Assembly (NCBI RefSeq): GCF_018388465.1
Contig: NZ_CP074404.1
Location: 3,844,001-3,908,000, forward strand
Direction: 5' to 3'
Length of the DNA stretch: 64,000 nt
DNA from: Cellulomonas fengjieae
GTDB lineage: Bacteria > Actinomycetota > Actinomycetes > Actinomycetales > Cellulomonadaceae
A program made the translations under genes and the position numbers. Shown here one piece after another: positions 41,247 to 50,252 of this stretch. Numbering within the stretch: the stretch's first letter is position 1; every line of letters starts with the position of its first letter. The notes below the pieces were generated by a model. It did not search any database and was not told where the DNA came from. It worked only from the letters and a program-made list of their open reading frames with translations.

Positions 41247-43565
41247 ATGCACCGTCCACGCAAGCTCCTGGCTGTCTTGACTGCCCCGGCCGTGCTCGCC
41301 GGACTGCTGTTCGCCCCACCCGCGATGGCCGCCGAGGCCGCGATCGAGCCCGTGCCGGACGCACCCGCGGCCGTGGCCGACGCGGTGACCGCCGTCCTGA
41401 TGGACGAGGGCTTCGACGGCACCACCCTCGACTCCACCCGCTGGACCCGCGGGTGGTTCGGCAACGACACCGCGATCACCGCACCGGTCAACGCCGGTCA
41501 GGCCCAGTGCTACGACCCGGCCAACGCGGTGGTCGTGGACGGCGGCCTGCAGCTGGACCTCGAGCAGCGCGCGGTCACGTGCGCCGGGGTCGAGCGTCAG
41601 TACGCGGGCGGCATGATCAACGGCTACGGGAAGTTCACCGTCCGGCCCGGTAGCTACATCGAGGCGCGGGTGTTCCTGCCCTCCGCCGAGGTCGGGATCG
41701 CCAACGAGCCGACGTTCTGGATGCAGGGCCGCAGCCTGAGCTGGCCCACCAACGGCACCATCGTGGTGATGAAGGGTGAGCCCGCCGGCGCCTGCAGCGC
41801 GGTCACCCGGGCGGACGGCACGACGACGAAGCGGTGCGCCCAGCTGGCGACCGACGCCTGGCACACCGTGGGCGCGCACTGGAAGGTCGACGGCACTGTC
41901 GACGTCTACTACGACGGGTCGCTGCGGTCGAGCTTCACGCTCGGCACCACCGACCCGATGTACCCGATCCTCAACGTGGCGGCGTGGCCCGGCCGCGCGG
42001 TCGCCCCGAGCCGCTTCGAGGTCGACTACGTCCGGGCGTGGGACATGATCCGCGGGGTCACGCCCGCCGCGCCGGTGCGGGAGGCCGCCGAGTGCGGGGC
42101 CGAGCCGCAGATCACCATCCCGCAGGTCGCGGGCGTCTCCTACGCCCAGGCGCGCACCGGGAACCTGGTGACCGTCACCGCGAGCGCCCTGCCCGGTTAC
42201 GCCGTGGCCGCGGGGGCGCAGACGCAGTGGACCTATGACGTGACCCCGCTCGTGTGTCCCCCGGGCGACGGTCCGTGGCCCGTCGCACCCGCCGACGTGG
42301 CGGGGCAGATGACGACCGTGCTGCTGGACGACAACTTCGACGGTCCCGCGCTCGACTCGACCATCTGGAACCGCGGCTGGGTCGACGGCGTGGACGGCGA
42401 GATGACGACGCCGGTCAACGTCAACACCGAGGTGCAGTGCTACGACCCGGCGAACATCGCGCTGGCCGACGGCAACCTGCTGCTGAACTACACGCAGAAG
42501 GAGACGCAGTGCAGCCGCCGGGGCCAGACCTTCGAGTACGACTACGCGGGCGCGATGATCCAGAGCAGGCACAAGGTCACGGTCGCTCCGGGCAGCTACG
42601 TCGAGGCGCGAATGAAGACCCAGGGGGTGGGGCAGCGGATCGCCAACTGGCCCGCGTTCTGGCTCAACGGTGAGAGCCACAACTGGCCGCACACCGGCGA
42701 GATCGACGTCATGGAAGGCCTGGCAGGACGCGCGTGCGCGAGCGTGCACGGCCCGGACATCGACGCCCGCCAGTGCCTCGACGTGGTCGCCGACGCCTGG
42801 CACACCTACGGCGCGTTCTGGCGCACCGACGGGAACGTCGACTTCTACTACGACGGCGCCTTCCTGGCCACGCACTACCTCGGCACGACGGACCGGCAGT
42901 ACCTGATCCTCAACCTGGCTGCCTCGAACGCCCAGGCGCCGACCGTCCCGAGCACGTTGTCCGTCGACTACGTGCGGGCCTGGGACACGCTGGCAGAGGC
43001 ACCGGACACGGTCCGTCCCGCCTCGACGCTCGCCGCGCCGAGCGCGGCGGGCCCGTTCCGTGCCGTCGATGTCCGCGTGGACGCTTCCGACGACCGCGGG
43101 CTGGCGCGCATCGTCGCGAACATCTATCGGGACGGCGTGCTCGTGCGCAGCACGCAGACCGCGGTGGACGGTGCGACCACCGGGTCGCACCAGGCCACCG
43201 TGACCCTGCCCGACGGGGCCTACACGGTGAAGTACAACGCCCAGGACACGGCGGGCAACATCTCCCGCACCGGCACGTTCGCCGTCACCGTCGACGGCAC
43301 GCCGCCGACAGCCACGGTGAAGACCGGTGACGGCTTCACGGTCGGGGGCGACGGCGGCTATGACAGGGTCAGCTTCAAGCTCCACGACGCCGGGAAGATC
43401 GCGCGCGTCGAGCTGAACGGCACGGTCAAGGACCTCGTCGACAACGTCTGGTCCGACCTGAACCACGTCGTGCCGGGCGCGTTCGGTGCCGTCGAGGGCT
43501 CGAACACCCTCGTCGTCCACGACGTCGCCGGGAACAGCGCGACGCTCACGTTCGTCCTGAGCTAG
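41247..43565 (+). CDS. Secreted tandem-GH16 protein with one dead and one intact catalytic domain
   Basis: Extracellular beta-glycanase of 772 aa. Signal peptide 1-29 (ends PPAMA). First GH16-like domain about 50-272, a linker domain to ~350, second GH16 domain about 352-590, then Ig-like repeats (TLAAPSAAGPFRAVDVRVDA; GDGFTVGGDGGYDRVSFKL). The two GH16 domains align: both have QCYDPAN, FDG-x2-LDST, AWHT-x-G-x-x-W and VDYVRAWD. The catalytic E-x-D-x2-E motif is intact only in the second (GEIDVMEG; Glu485, Asp487, Glu490). In the first it reads TIVVMKG (171-177), with all three acids lost. The first copy may now serve as a binding module. Substrate is a beta-glucan or galactan. Confidence 0.9.
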   Translation: MHRPRKLLAVLTAPAVLAGLLFAPPAMAAEAAIEPVPDAPAAVADAVTAVLMDEGFDGTTLDSTRWTRGWFGNDTAITAPVNAGQAQCYDPANAVVVDGGLQLDLEQRAVTCAGVERQYAGGMINGYGKFTVRPGSYIEARVFLPSAEVGIANEPTFWMQGRSLSWPTNGTIVVMKGEPAGACSAVTRADGTTTKRCAQLATDAWHTVGAHWKVDGTVDVYYDGSLRSSFTLGTTDPMYPILNVAAWPGRAVAPSRFEVDYVRAWDMIRGVTPAAPVREAAECGAEPQITIPQVAGVSYAQARTGNLVTVTASALPGYAVAAGAQTQWTYDVTPLVCPPGDGPWPVAPADVAGQMTTVLLDDNFDGPALDSTIWNRGWVDGVDGEMTTPVNVNTEVQCYDPANIALADGNLLLNYTQKETQCSRRGQTFEYDYAGAMIQSRHKVTVAPGSYVEARMKTQGVGQRIANWPAFWLNGESHNWPHTGEIDVMEGLAGRACASVHGPDIDARQCLDVVADAWHTYGAFWRTDGNVDFYYDGAFLATHYLGTTDRQYLILNLAASNAQAPTVPSTLSVDYVRAWDTLAEAPDTVRPASTLAAPSAAGPFRAVDVRVDASDDRGLARIVANIYRDGVLVRSTQTAVDGATTGSHQATVTLPDGAYTVKYNAQDTAGNISRTGTFAVTVDGTPPTATVKTGDGFTVGGDGGYDRVSFKLHDAGKIARVELNGTVKDLVDNVWSDLNHVVPGAFGAVEGSNTLVVHDVAGNSATLTFVLS

Positions 43566-43572
43566 GGATAGC

Positions 43573-43607
43573 AGAAGGGCCGCGACGCCCGGCGTCGCGG
43601 CCCTTCT
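43573..43607. terminator. Strong bidirectional terminator hairpin
   Basis: A perfect 16-bp stem (AGAAGGGCCGCGACGC with its complement) around a CCG loop, between the convergent GH16 and GH5-like genes. TTCT...GTTCTG on one side and AGAA on the other give short U-tracts in both directions. Confidence 0.85.
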
Positions 43608-43620
43608 GTTCTGCCCCGGC

Positions 43621-44817
43621 TCAGTCGCCGACGAGCTCCCGCACGGCGGTCGAGCCGACCGGCGCGCCCACGGTGTCCTCCTCGCGCACGATCAGCGGGT
43701 CCTGGCCCGCGGCGACGAGCGCGAAGTAGCGGTCGGCGAACGCGAGATCGGGAACCTGCCCGGCCGGCACCACGAGGGGCACGCGGGTCCCGTCACCGGG
43801 CCGGGCTACCTCTCCCCGGCGGTACGCCGCGATCGCGGCGGCGATAGCCGCGCCCGCGGGCTTGACCTCGTTGTCCACCGTGAGCAGGCCGAGGTCGTAC
43901 TCCAGCTCGTCGAACCCCGCCAGCGAGCGGTCGATGTCGTGCGAGCACCACCAGGTGATCCCCCACGGCTGTGCCGCCAGTGCGTTGACCAGCATCGACG
44001 CGGCGAACGCCGGCAGGTCCGCCGCAGGTACCCACTGCGACGAGACCCCGATCTCCTGCAGCCAGACCGGCCGCTCCCGCGACGTCCCGTACGCCCGGGC
44101 GACCTCGACGAGGTAGCGCGCCAGGTGCAGCGCACCGGTCCCGTCCACGCCGTACCGCTCGAGCGCACCCGTGAAGTAGACCCACGAGTGGACGGTGGAC
44201 GCGGCTCCGGTCGTCCCGAGCACCTCACGGCTGAACGGGCCGTCGTCGCGCAGCCACGGCACGTGGTCGACGCCGACGGTGTGGAAGCCACCGGGCATGA
44301 CGAGGTCGCAGTGGGCAAGCATGTCCGTCAACCACGCGTCGCCCTGCTGCCGCGAGACGTCGTTGCCCACGAACGACGCCATCGCGTTGGGCTCGTTGGC
44401 GACGTCGAGGCCCAGGACGTTGCCCTTGGTCCGCAGGGCTCCTGCCACGGCCGTGATCAGCGCGCGCTCCGCCTCGAGCGTGTCGCTGTCGCCGAAGACG
44501 CTGCGGGACTCTCCCTGCCACGCGGGGCGGAAGTACGTCCCGGACATCCAGCCGTTCAGGACGCAGACCACCACGTCGAGCCCGGACCGGGCGGCGATGT
44601 CGGTCAGCTCCCCCAGCCGGGCGAGCATCGCCGGGCTGACGAACGTGCGGTTCGGCTGGAAGTACGGCCAGAGGCACTGCACCCGGACGTGGTCGAAGCC
44701 GAGCGACGCGATCGCCTCGAGGTCGCGCTGGATCGAGCTCGCGTCCCAGTCGACCCAGCCGTAGAGCCAGTCCTTGGACGGTACGTAGTTGACGCCGAAC
44801 CGGCAGCTGTCGGCCAT
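43621..44817 (-). CDS. GH5-like (cellulase superfamily) glycoside hydrolase
   Basis: Cytoplasmic glycosidase of 398 aa with a clan GH-A TIM barrel: RFGVNYVPSKDWLYGW, FDHVRVQCLWPYFQPN, the acid/base motif LDVANEPNAM (Glu142), HSWVYF and the nucleophile motif VWLQEIGVSS (Glu255). No signal peptide, so it works on imported oligosaccharides. Exact family (GH5 or a relative such as mannosidase-like GHs) is not certain. ATG at 44817 follows GGGAGG. It is the last gene of the operon starting with the binding protein at 49989, 100 nt after the GH42 gene; that spacer shows nothing notable. Confidence 0.82.
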   Translation of the reverse strand: MADSCRFGVNYVPSKDWLYGWVDWDASSIQRDLEAIASLGFDHVRVQCLWPYFQPNRTFVSPAMLARLGELTDIAARSGLDVVVCVLNGWMSGTYFRPAWQGESRSVFGDSDTLEAERALITAVAGALRTKGNVLGLDVANEPNAMASFVGNDVSRQQGDAWLTDMLAHCDLVMPGGFHTVGVDHVPWLRDDGPFSREVLGTTGAASTVHSWVYFTGALERYGVDGTGALHLARYLVEVARAYGTSRERPVWLQEIGVSSQWVPAADLPAFAASMLVNALAAQPWGITWWCSHDIDRSLAGFDELEYDLGLLTVDNEVKPAGAAIAAAIAAYRRGEVARPGDGTRVPLVVPAGQVPDLAFADRYFALVAAGQDPLIVREEDTVGAPVGSTAVRELVGD

Positions 44818-44917
44818 GGCGTCCTCCCTTCGACTCACGCGCATCGCGGGCGCATCCGTTGTGCCTGTCGTGCCGCAAGGCGGCACTCGTCCGCGCCCCG
44901 CGCGGTGTGCTCGGGTC

Positions 44918-46927
44918 TCAGTGGGGCACCAGCCCGACCACCCGGACGTCACGCGGCCCGACACGCACCTCGGTGACCTCGGGATCGGCGGCCGAGAGCG
45001 TGCCCAGGCCGACCACCCGGATCTCGTCGCCGTGGTTGAGCAGGAACAGGCGGTCACCACGGCGCACGGCCTCGACGCCCGCGGGCAGGTCGAGGACCGT
45101 CGGGCGCACCCCCGCGTCGGCGGCGAGCGCCCCCGCCACGGCAAGCAGCGACTCCTCCTCGAGGGAGACGGCGAGGTACGTCGCGCGGCCCGCTCCGTGC
45201 CGGCGGGCGACCACGGCCGGGGCACCGGCCAGGTCACCGTCGACGAATGTCGCCAGCGCGTCGCCCCCGCGCGCCTCGACGAGCTCGGCGAACCGGGCGT
45301 AGCCCAGCGTTCCCCAGTGCGACTCCACCGGTCCGGGGAACGGCGCGCGGACGGCGCCGGAGATGCGGGCCACGCCGGGGACCGGGCTCGCGGTCGCCGT
45401 GGGCAGCGGCCAGTGCTCGAGGACCCGCACGCCGAACAGCTCGCCGAGCGGGCCGGGGTAGCCGCCGGCGTGCACACCCTGGGTGTCGTCGACCACGCCG
45501 GTCAGGTACGTCCCGACGACGTGCCCACCCTGGTCGACGAACCGCTCGATCCGCTCCGCGGTCGCCCGGGAGACCAGGAAGTGGCTCGGCAGCACCAGTA
45601 CGCGGTACCCGGACAGGTCGCTGTCCACGGAGACGAAGTCCGTCGGGATGCCGAGCTCGAAGAACGCGGCGTGCCAACGGCGCAGCTCCGCGTCGGGGGC
45701 GGCGTCGTCGGGCGTGTGCGCGGCGCGGCGAGCCCAGGAGCTGTTCCAGTCGAGCAGGATCGCGACGTCCGCGTGCACGCGCTCGTCATTCGTGAGGTCG
45801 AGCGTCTCCAGCTCGGCGCCCAGGCGGACGACCTCGTCCCAGCGCGGACCCGTGGGACCGGCGTGGCCGACCATCGCCGAGTGGAACGTCTCCGCGCCGC
45901 GGACCGAGGCCCGCCACTGGAACTGGCACACGCCCTGGGCGCCGCGGGCGACCGCCTGCAGCGACCACAACCGGAACTGACCGGGCCGCTTCGGGGTGTT
46001 CAGGTCCCGCCACTGGACCGCTCCGACCGCCTGCTCCAGCACGAGGAACGGTTTGCCCTCACCCAGCGACCGCATGAGGTCCAGGTGCAGCGCGTTGTCC
46101 TGCGCGCCGCGCGGGTCGTTCGGATCCGGGTAGGTGTCGTCCGTGACCAGGTCCTCCTCCCGCGCCCACGACCAGTAGTCGAGCTCGGGGAACAGGCCCA
46201 TGAAGTTGGTCATCACGCGGGCGTCGGGGTTCACGGCCTTGATCAGGTCGCGCTCGGCCGTGAACTGCTCGAGCAGCAGGTCCGACCGGAACCGGTTCCA
46301 GTCGAGCGCCTGCGCCGGGTTGTGCAGGTCGGACGTCGCGCGCGGTGGCTCGACGTGCTCCCACCGCCCGAGCCGCAGTGACCAGAAGGCGGTGCCCCAC
46401 GCCGCGTTGAGTGCGTCGAGGTCGTCGTACCGGCGCTTCAGCCACACGATGAAGCCCGCGCCGCACCGCTCGCAGTAGCAGGCCTCCGGCCCGCCGTACT
46501 CGTTGCCGGAGTGCCACATGACGACCCGGGGGTCGTTCGCGTACCTCTCCGCGAGCGCGGCCGTCAGCCGCAGGGCGGCCAGCTGGTAGGCCGGCGAGCT
46601 GGGGCAGTGGTGCCCACGGGCCCCGCCGGCCCGTCGACGGCCCCAGCGGTCCACCGACCCGAGATCGTCGTCCAGGTCACCGAGCCACGTGGGGGTGGAC
46701 GCGGTGCCGGTCGCCAGGTCGACGGCGATGCCGGCGTCGTCGAGCCGACCGATGAGGTCGTCGAGCCACGCGAGCTCGAACTGCTCGGGACGCGGCTCGA
46801 GCTCCGCCCACGCGAACACCGCGAGCGTGACCAGGTTGACGCCGGCCTCCGCCATGAGCCGGACGTCCTGCTCGACCGTCGCGGCGTCCCACTGCTCGGG
46901 GTTGTAGTCGCAGCCGTACCAGATCAC
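44918..46927 (-). CDS. GH42 beta-galactosidase
   Basis: Cytoplasmic beta-galactosidase of 669 aa. N-terminal TIM barrel (IWYGCDYNPEQWDAATVEQD) with acid/base MWHSGNEYGGP (Glu143) and nucleophile PFLVLEQAVG (Glu298). The zinc cysteines of GH42 enzymes are kept (Cys108, 150, 152, 155; EACYCERCGAGF). A trimerisation domain (ILLDWNSSWARR; LVLPSHFLVSRATAERIERF) and a C-terminal beta-domain follow. GTG start 4 nt after the permease stop, preceded by AAGGGGTGAT. GH42 enzymes typically act on short galactans and galacto-oligosaccharides rather than lactose, which fits import by the adjoining transporter. Confidence 0.95.
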   Translation of the reverse strand: MIWYGCDYNPEQWDAATVEQDVRLMAEAGVNLVTLAVFAWAELEPRPEQFELAWLDDLIGRLDDAGIAVDLATGTASTPTWLGDLDDDLGSVDRWGRRRAGGARGHHCPSSPAYQLAALRLTAALAERYANDPRVVMWHSGNEYGGPEACYCERCGAGFIVWLKRRYDDLDALNAAWGTAFWSLRLGRWEHVEPPRATSDLHNPAQALDWNRFRSDLLLEQFTAERDLIKAVNPDARVMTNFMGLFPELDYWSWAREEDLVTDDTYPDPNDPRGAQDNALHLDLMRSLGEGKPFLVLEQAVGAVQWRDLNTPKRPGQFRLWSLQAVARGAQGVCQFQWRASVRGAETFHSAMVGHAGPTGPRWDEVVRLGAELETLDLTNDERVHADVAILLDWNSSWARRAAHTPDDAAPDAELRRWHAAFFELGIPTDFVSVDSDLSGYRVLVLPSHFLVSRATAERIERFVDQGGHVVGTYLTGVVDDTQGVHAGGYPGPLGELFGVRVLEHWPLPTATASPVPGVARISGAVRAPFPGPVESHWGTLGYARFAELVEARGGDALATFVDGDLAGAPAVVARRHGAGRATYLAVSLEEESLLAVAGALAADAGVRPTVLDLPAGVEAVRRGDRLFLLNHGDEIRVVGLGTLSAADPEVTEVRVGPRDVRVVGLVPH

Positions 46928-46931
46928 GTCA

Positions 46932-47771
46932 TCACCCCTTGACCGCCCCGAGGGTCAGCCCCGTGCGCCAGAACCGCTGCATGAGCAGGAAGCCGATGAT
47001 CAGCGGGACCACCATCACCAGCGACCCGGCGAGGATCAGGTTGTAGGTCGCCTGGCCCTTGTCTGCCTGCCACGCGTACAGCCCGAGCGTGACGGGGTAG
47101 AGCGTCTTGTCGGTCAGCATGATCAGCGGGAGCATGAACCCGTTCCAGGCGCCGACGAAGCTGAAGAGCCCCACCGTCGCGAGCGCCGGGGCCATGATCC
47201 GCCCCGTGATCTGCGCGAAGATCCGCAGCTCGCTGGCGCCGTCCATCCGGGCCGACTCGATGATCTCGTCCGGCACTGCACCCTCGGCGTAGACCCGGCA
47301 GAGGAACACCCCGAACGGGCTCACGAACGAGGGGATGATGATCGCCCAGATCGTGTTGGTCAGCCCGACGGACGCGGCCACCAGGTACAGCGGCACGGTG
47401 AGCAGCGCCCCGGGGATCAGGAGCCCGGCGATCACGCCGCCGAACAGCAGCCGGTCGCCGCGGAACCGGAACTTGGCCAGCGCGTAGCCGCAGGCGCCCG
47501 ACGTGATCGTCGCGCCCAGGGCCGCGGCGATCCCGTAGCCGACCGAGTTGGCGAACCAGCGTGGGTACAGGCCCCCGTCGCGGCTGAAGACCGCCTTGAC
47601 GTTCTCGACCAGGTTCATGTCCGCGAACCAGAACCCGTTCGAGGAGAACAGGTCGGGGTTCGACTTGGTGGCGGAGACCAGCAGCCACCAGACGGGGAAC
47701 AGGAAGTAGATGGCCGTGAGCGCGAGCGCGCCGTTGACGACGACGCGGCTGCTCCATCCGGGTCCACGCAT
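46932..47771 (-). CDS. Sugar ABC transporter permease, MalG type
   Basis: Inner-membrane subunit of 279 aa of a CUT1 importer with six membrane segments. EAA loop: DEIIESARMDGASELRIFAQI. The ATG at 47771 shares one base with the previous stop (TGATG). The C-terminus (FLLMQRFWRTGLTLGAVKG) is typical of MalG proteins. No ATPase gene is linked. Confidence 0.94.
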   Translation of the reverse strand: MRGPGWSSRVVVNGALALTAIYFLFPVWWLLVSATKSNPDLFSSNGFWFADMNLVENVKAVFSRDGGLYPRWFANSVGYGIAAALGATITSGACGYALAKFRFRGDRLLFGGVIAGLLIPGALLTVPLYLVAASVGLTNTIWAIIIPSFVSPFGVFLCRVYAEGAVPDEIIESARMDGASELRIFAQITGRIMAPALATVGLFSFVGAWNGFMLPLIMLTDKTLYPVTLGLYAWQADKGQATYNLILAGSLVMVVPLIIGFLLMQRFWRTGLTLGAVKG

Positions 47772-48688
47772 CAGGACTCGCTTCCTCGGGTCGAGAGCTT
47801 GCGGTAGACCACGGCGAGCACGCCGGCGATCAGCGCGATCACGACGGAGACCGCGGATCCCAGCTCGAAGTTGTTGGCGGCAAACGTCGCGTTGTAGGCG
47901 AGCATCATGGGCGTCCACTCGGCGCCGACGGCCGTCGTCACGGTGCGCAGGACGATCGGCTCGCTGAACAGCTGGATCGACCCGATGGTCGACAGCAGGG
48001 CGGTCAGCGCGATCGGTCCCTTGATCAGCGGCGCCTTGATCCGCATCGCCAGCGTCCACTCGCTCGCGCCGTCCACCCGCGCGGCCTCGATGATCTCGCG
48101 CGGGATCGACTGCAGCGACGAGCTGTAGATGATCATGTTGTAACCGGCCCACGACCAGATGGCGATGTTCGCGATCGAGAACAGGACCACCCTGTTGCCC
48201 AGCAGGTCGATGCTCAGGTCCCACGACTGCAGCAGCTGGACCACCGGGCTGAGCTGCGGGACGTACAGGTACGCCCACAGCAGCGACGCCACGATCCCGG
48301 GGATCGCGTAGGGCAGGAACGTCGCGAGCCGGTAGAAGCCGCGGGCGCGGGCCGCCTCGGAGTCGATGAGCAGGGCGATGCCCATCGCCAGGACGAGCAT
48401 CACGGGGATCTGGATGAGCCCGTAGGAGAAGACCCGCGCGATGCCCGCCCAGAAGGTCGACGAGGTGACCACCTCGGCGTAGTTGTCGAGGCCGACGAAG
48501 ACGTCCGTCGACGGTCCGATGCCCAGCCCGGACGACTGCTTCTTGAACAGGCTCCGGACCAGCGAGTAGGCGAGCGGGATGAGATACACGGCGAAGAACA
48601 GGACGACGAACGGGCCGACCATCACGCTCAGGGCAAGGGTCGGGCGGGACCGCCGCGTGGCGGCCCCGCCCGGGTGACGGCGACTCAC
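47771..48688 (-). CDS. Sugar ABC transporter permease, MalF type
   Basis: Partner permease of 305 aa, six membrane segments beginning LALSVMVGPFVVLFFAVYLI; EAA loop REIIEAARVDGASEWTLAMRI. GTG start overlaps the binding-protein stop by 4 nt (GTGA), and its own stop overlaps the next gene by 1 nt, so the importer genes are translationally coupled. Confidence 0.94.
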   Translation of the reverse strand: MSRRHPGGAATRRSRPTLALSVMVGPFVVLFFAVYLIPLAYSLVRSLFKKQSSGLGIGPSTDVFVGLDNYAEVVTSSTFWAGIARVFSYGLIQIPVMLVLAMGIALLIDSEAARARGFYRLATFLPYAIPGIVASLLWAYLYVPQLSPVVQLLQSWDLSIDLLGNRVVLFSIANIAIWSWAGYNMIIYSSSLQSIPREIIEAARVDGASEWTLAMRIKAPLIKGPIALTALLSTIGSIQLFSEPIVLRTVTTAVGAEWTPMMLAYNATFAANNFELGSAVSVVIALIAGVLAVVYRKLSTRGSES

Positions 48689-49989
48689 GGCTCGGTGACC
48701 GAGATTCCCTTGGCTTCCATGGACTCGACCTGCTGCGCCTGCAGCGCCGCGAGCAGGTCGCTCAGCGTCCCGGTCCCGTCCTTGAACGCGGCCATGGAGT
48801 CACCCAGCAGGGTCATCCCCTCGGTCCACGTGGGCGAGTACCGCCACGGGCGCATCGTCTGCGCGTAGTTGGAGAGCTCCTGGTTGACCTCGGCGCCCCC
48901 GAAGAAGGCCTTGACGTCGTCCGGCGTCGTCATCTTGTCGGTCTTCATGGCCGGGAAGCTCTTCAGGCTGAGGATCGCGTCCATGTCCGTGGTGAGCCAG
49001 TTGGCGAACTTCATCGCCTCGGCGGGGTGCTCGCACCCCTTCAGGGCGAGCTGGGCGCCGCCCCCGTTCGTGGAGGACGCGACCTCACCCTCGGTCCAGT
49101 TCGGCAGGGGTGCAATGGCCCACTCGCCGGCGCCGCCGGAGACGTTCGCCGCCAGCAGCGGGGCCTGCCAGGCGCCACCGACCACGGCGAGCTGGCGACC
49201 TTCGCTCAGGTCGTTGTAGAAGGTCGGGTCCCACCGGTTCGTCGTGTTGAGCAGACCCTCGTCGCGCAGGCCCTGCCAGAACTCGGCGACGTCCTCGGAG
49301 TCGGGGTTGGTGACGTTCACCTGCCACGAGTCGTCCGCGATCTCGAACCACGGGCTCGACTTCTGGCCGACGAGCGAGACGAAGTCGGTGTGCGAGTCGC
49401 CGCCGAGCCCGATCAGGTAGGTGCCGGGCGCCTTCTGCGTGACCGTGCGCGCCGCCTCCTCGAACTCGGCCCACGTGGTCGGGACCTCGATGCCGAGCTC
49501 CGCGAACTTGTCGGCGCGGTAGTACATCGCCATGGGGCCGCTGCCCGAGGGCACGCCGTACGTCTCGCCCGCGTAGTTGACGAGTTCCCAGGTGCTCTCC
49601 AGGTAGTCGCTCTCGTACTCGGCGACGGCCTCGGTGACCGGGATGAGCGCGTCGGCGACGAGCAGCGACGGGATGTAGTCGTACGGCATCAGCATCATGC
49701 ACGGCGCATCGCCGGCCTGCTGCGCCGCCATCAGCTTGGCGAACTGCTCGCCCCAGGACCCGTCCGAGGTGGACAGGCTCACCTGGATGTCGGGGTTCGC
49801 GGCGTTCCACTCGTCGACCAGGACGTCCGTGCCCTGCAGGCCGGACCAGTACTCGATCGTCACGGGCTCAGCCGGGCCGGACGACTCCGCATCCGCCGGG
49901 GCCGGGTCGTCTCCGTTGCCGCAGGCCGCAAGCAGGCCCATCGACAGAACGGCGACCGGGGCCGCCCACCGCCACCGATTCATGCTCAT
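48685..49989 (-). CDS. Extracellular sugar-binding lipoprotein of ABC importer
   Basis: Solute-binding lipoprotein of 434 aa with lipobox LLAAC (Cys23), then an acidic spacer and a type 1 carbohydrate-binding fold (VTIEYWSGLQGTDVLVDEWN; GDAPCMMLMPYDYIPSL; LAVVGGAWQAPLLAANVSGG). First gene of the operon that continues with two permeases, GH42 and the GH5-like enzyme. GGAGGAGAACAAG precedes the ATG. The promoter with the LacI-type operator (50200-50228) is about 200 nt upstream, leaving a long leader. Confidence 0.93.
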   Translation of the reverse strand: MSMNRWRWAAPVAVLSMGLLAACGNGDDPAPADAESSGPAEPVTIEYWSGLQGTDVLVDEWNAANPDIQVSLSTSDGSWGEQFAKLMAAQQAGDAPCMMLMPYDYIPSLLVADALIPVTEAVAEYESDYLESTWELVNYAGETYGVPSGSGPMAMYYRADKFAELGIEVPTTWAEFEEAARTVTQKAPGTYLIGLGGDSHTDFVSLVGQKSSPWFEIADDSWQVNVTNPDSEDVAEFWQGLRDEGLLNTTNRWDPTFYNDLSEGRQLAVVGGAWQAPLLAANVSGGAGEWAIAPLPNWTEGEVASSTNGGGAQLALKGCEHPAEAMKFANWLTTDMDAILSLKSFPAMKTDKMTTPDDVKAFFGGAEVNQELSNYAQTMRPWRYSPTWTEGMTLLGDSMAAFKDGTGTLSDLLAALQAQQVESMEAKGISVTEP

Positions 49990-50199
49990 CTTGTTCTCCT
50001 CCAGGGGTCACCCGCGCGTCGCTGCGCGAGTGGTTGGCGATCGGATCGAGACACCCCGGGGGGCGCGGGAGCTGGCCCGTCCACCCGCGGCTTGGGGCAC
50101 CACGGTGCCGATCGCTTCTGCGAGAGCCGGGCCGACGAGCGGCCGTTCCACGATGTCGATCGGCGTCCTCGCAACAAGTCGTCTGCGCTGACAGCGGTG
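49990..50199 (-). promoter_or_regulatory. Long 5' leader of the sugar-import operon
   Basis: About 200 nt lie between the operator-bearing promoter and the binding-protein start codon. I see no convincing small ORF or known riboswitch in it; it is GC-rich and could fold. Confidence 0.35.
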
Positions 50200-50228
50200 A
50201 GGTTAATCGGTATACCTGAGGGTGTCAA
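50200..50228 (-). promoter_or_regulatory. Promoter with LacI-type operator, copy 3 (sugar importer operon)
   Basis: Reverse strand: -35 TTGACA (50228-50223), 17 nt, -10 TAACCT. The operator AGGTATACCGATTAACCT (50217-50200) differs at one base from the copy in the GH16 promoter and overlaps the -10 box in the same way. Both hexamers and spacing are near-consensus. Confidence 0.75.
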
Positions 50229-50252
50229 ACACCCCGCCGCGCTCCTGACCAG

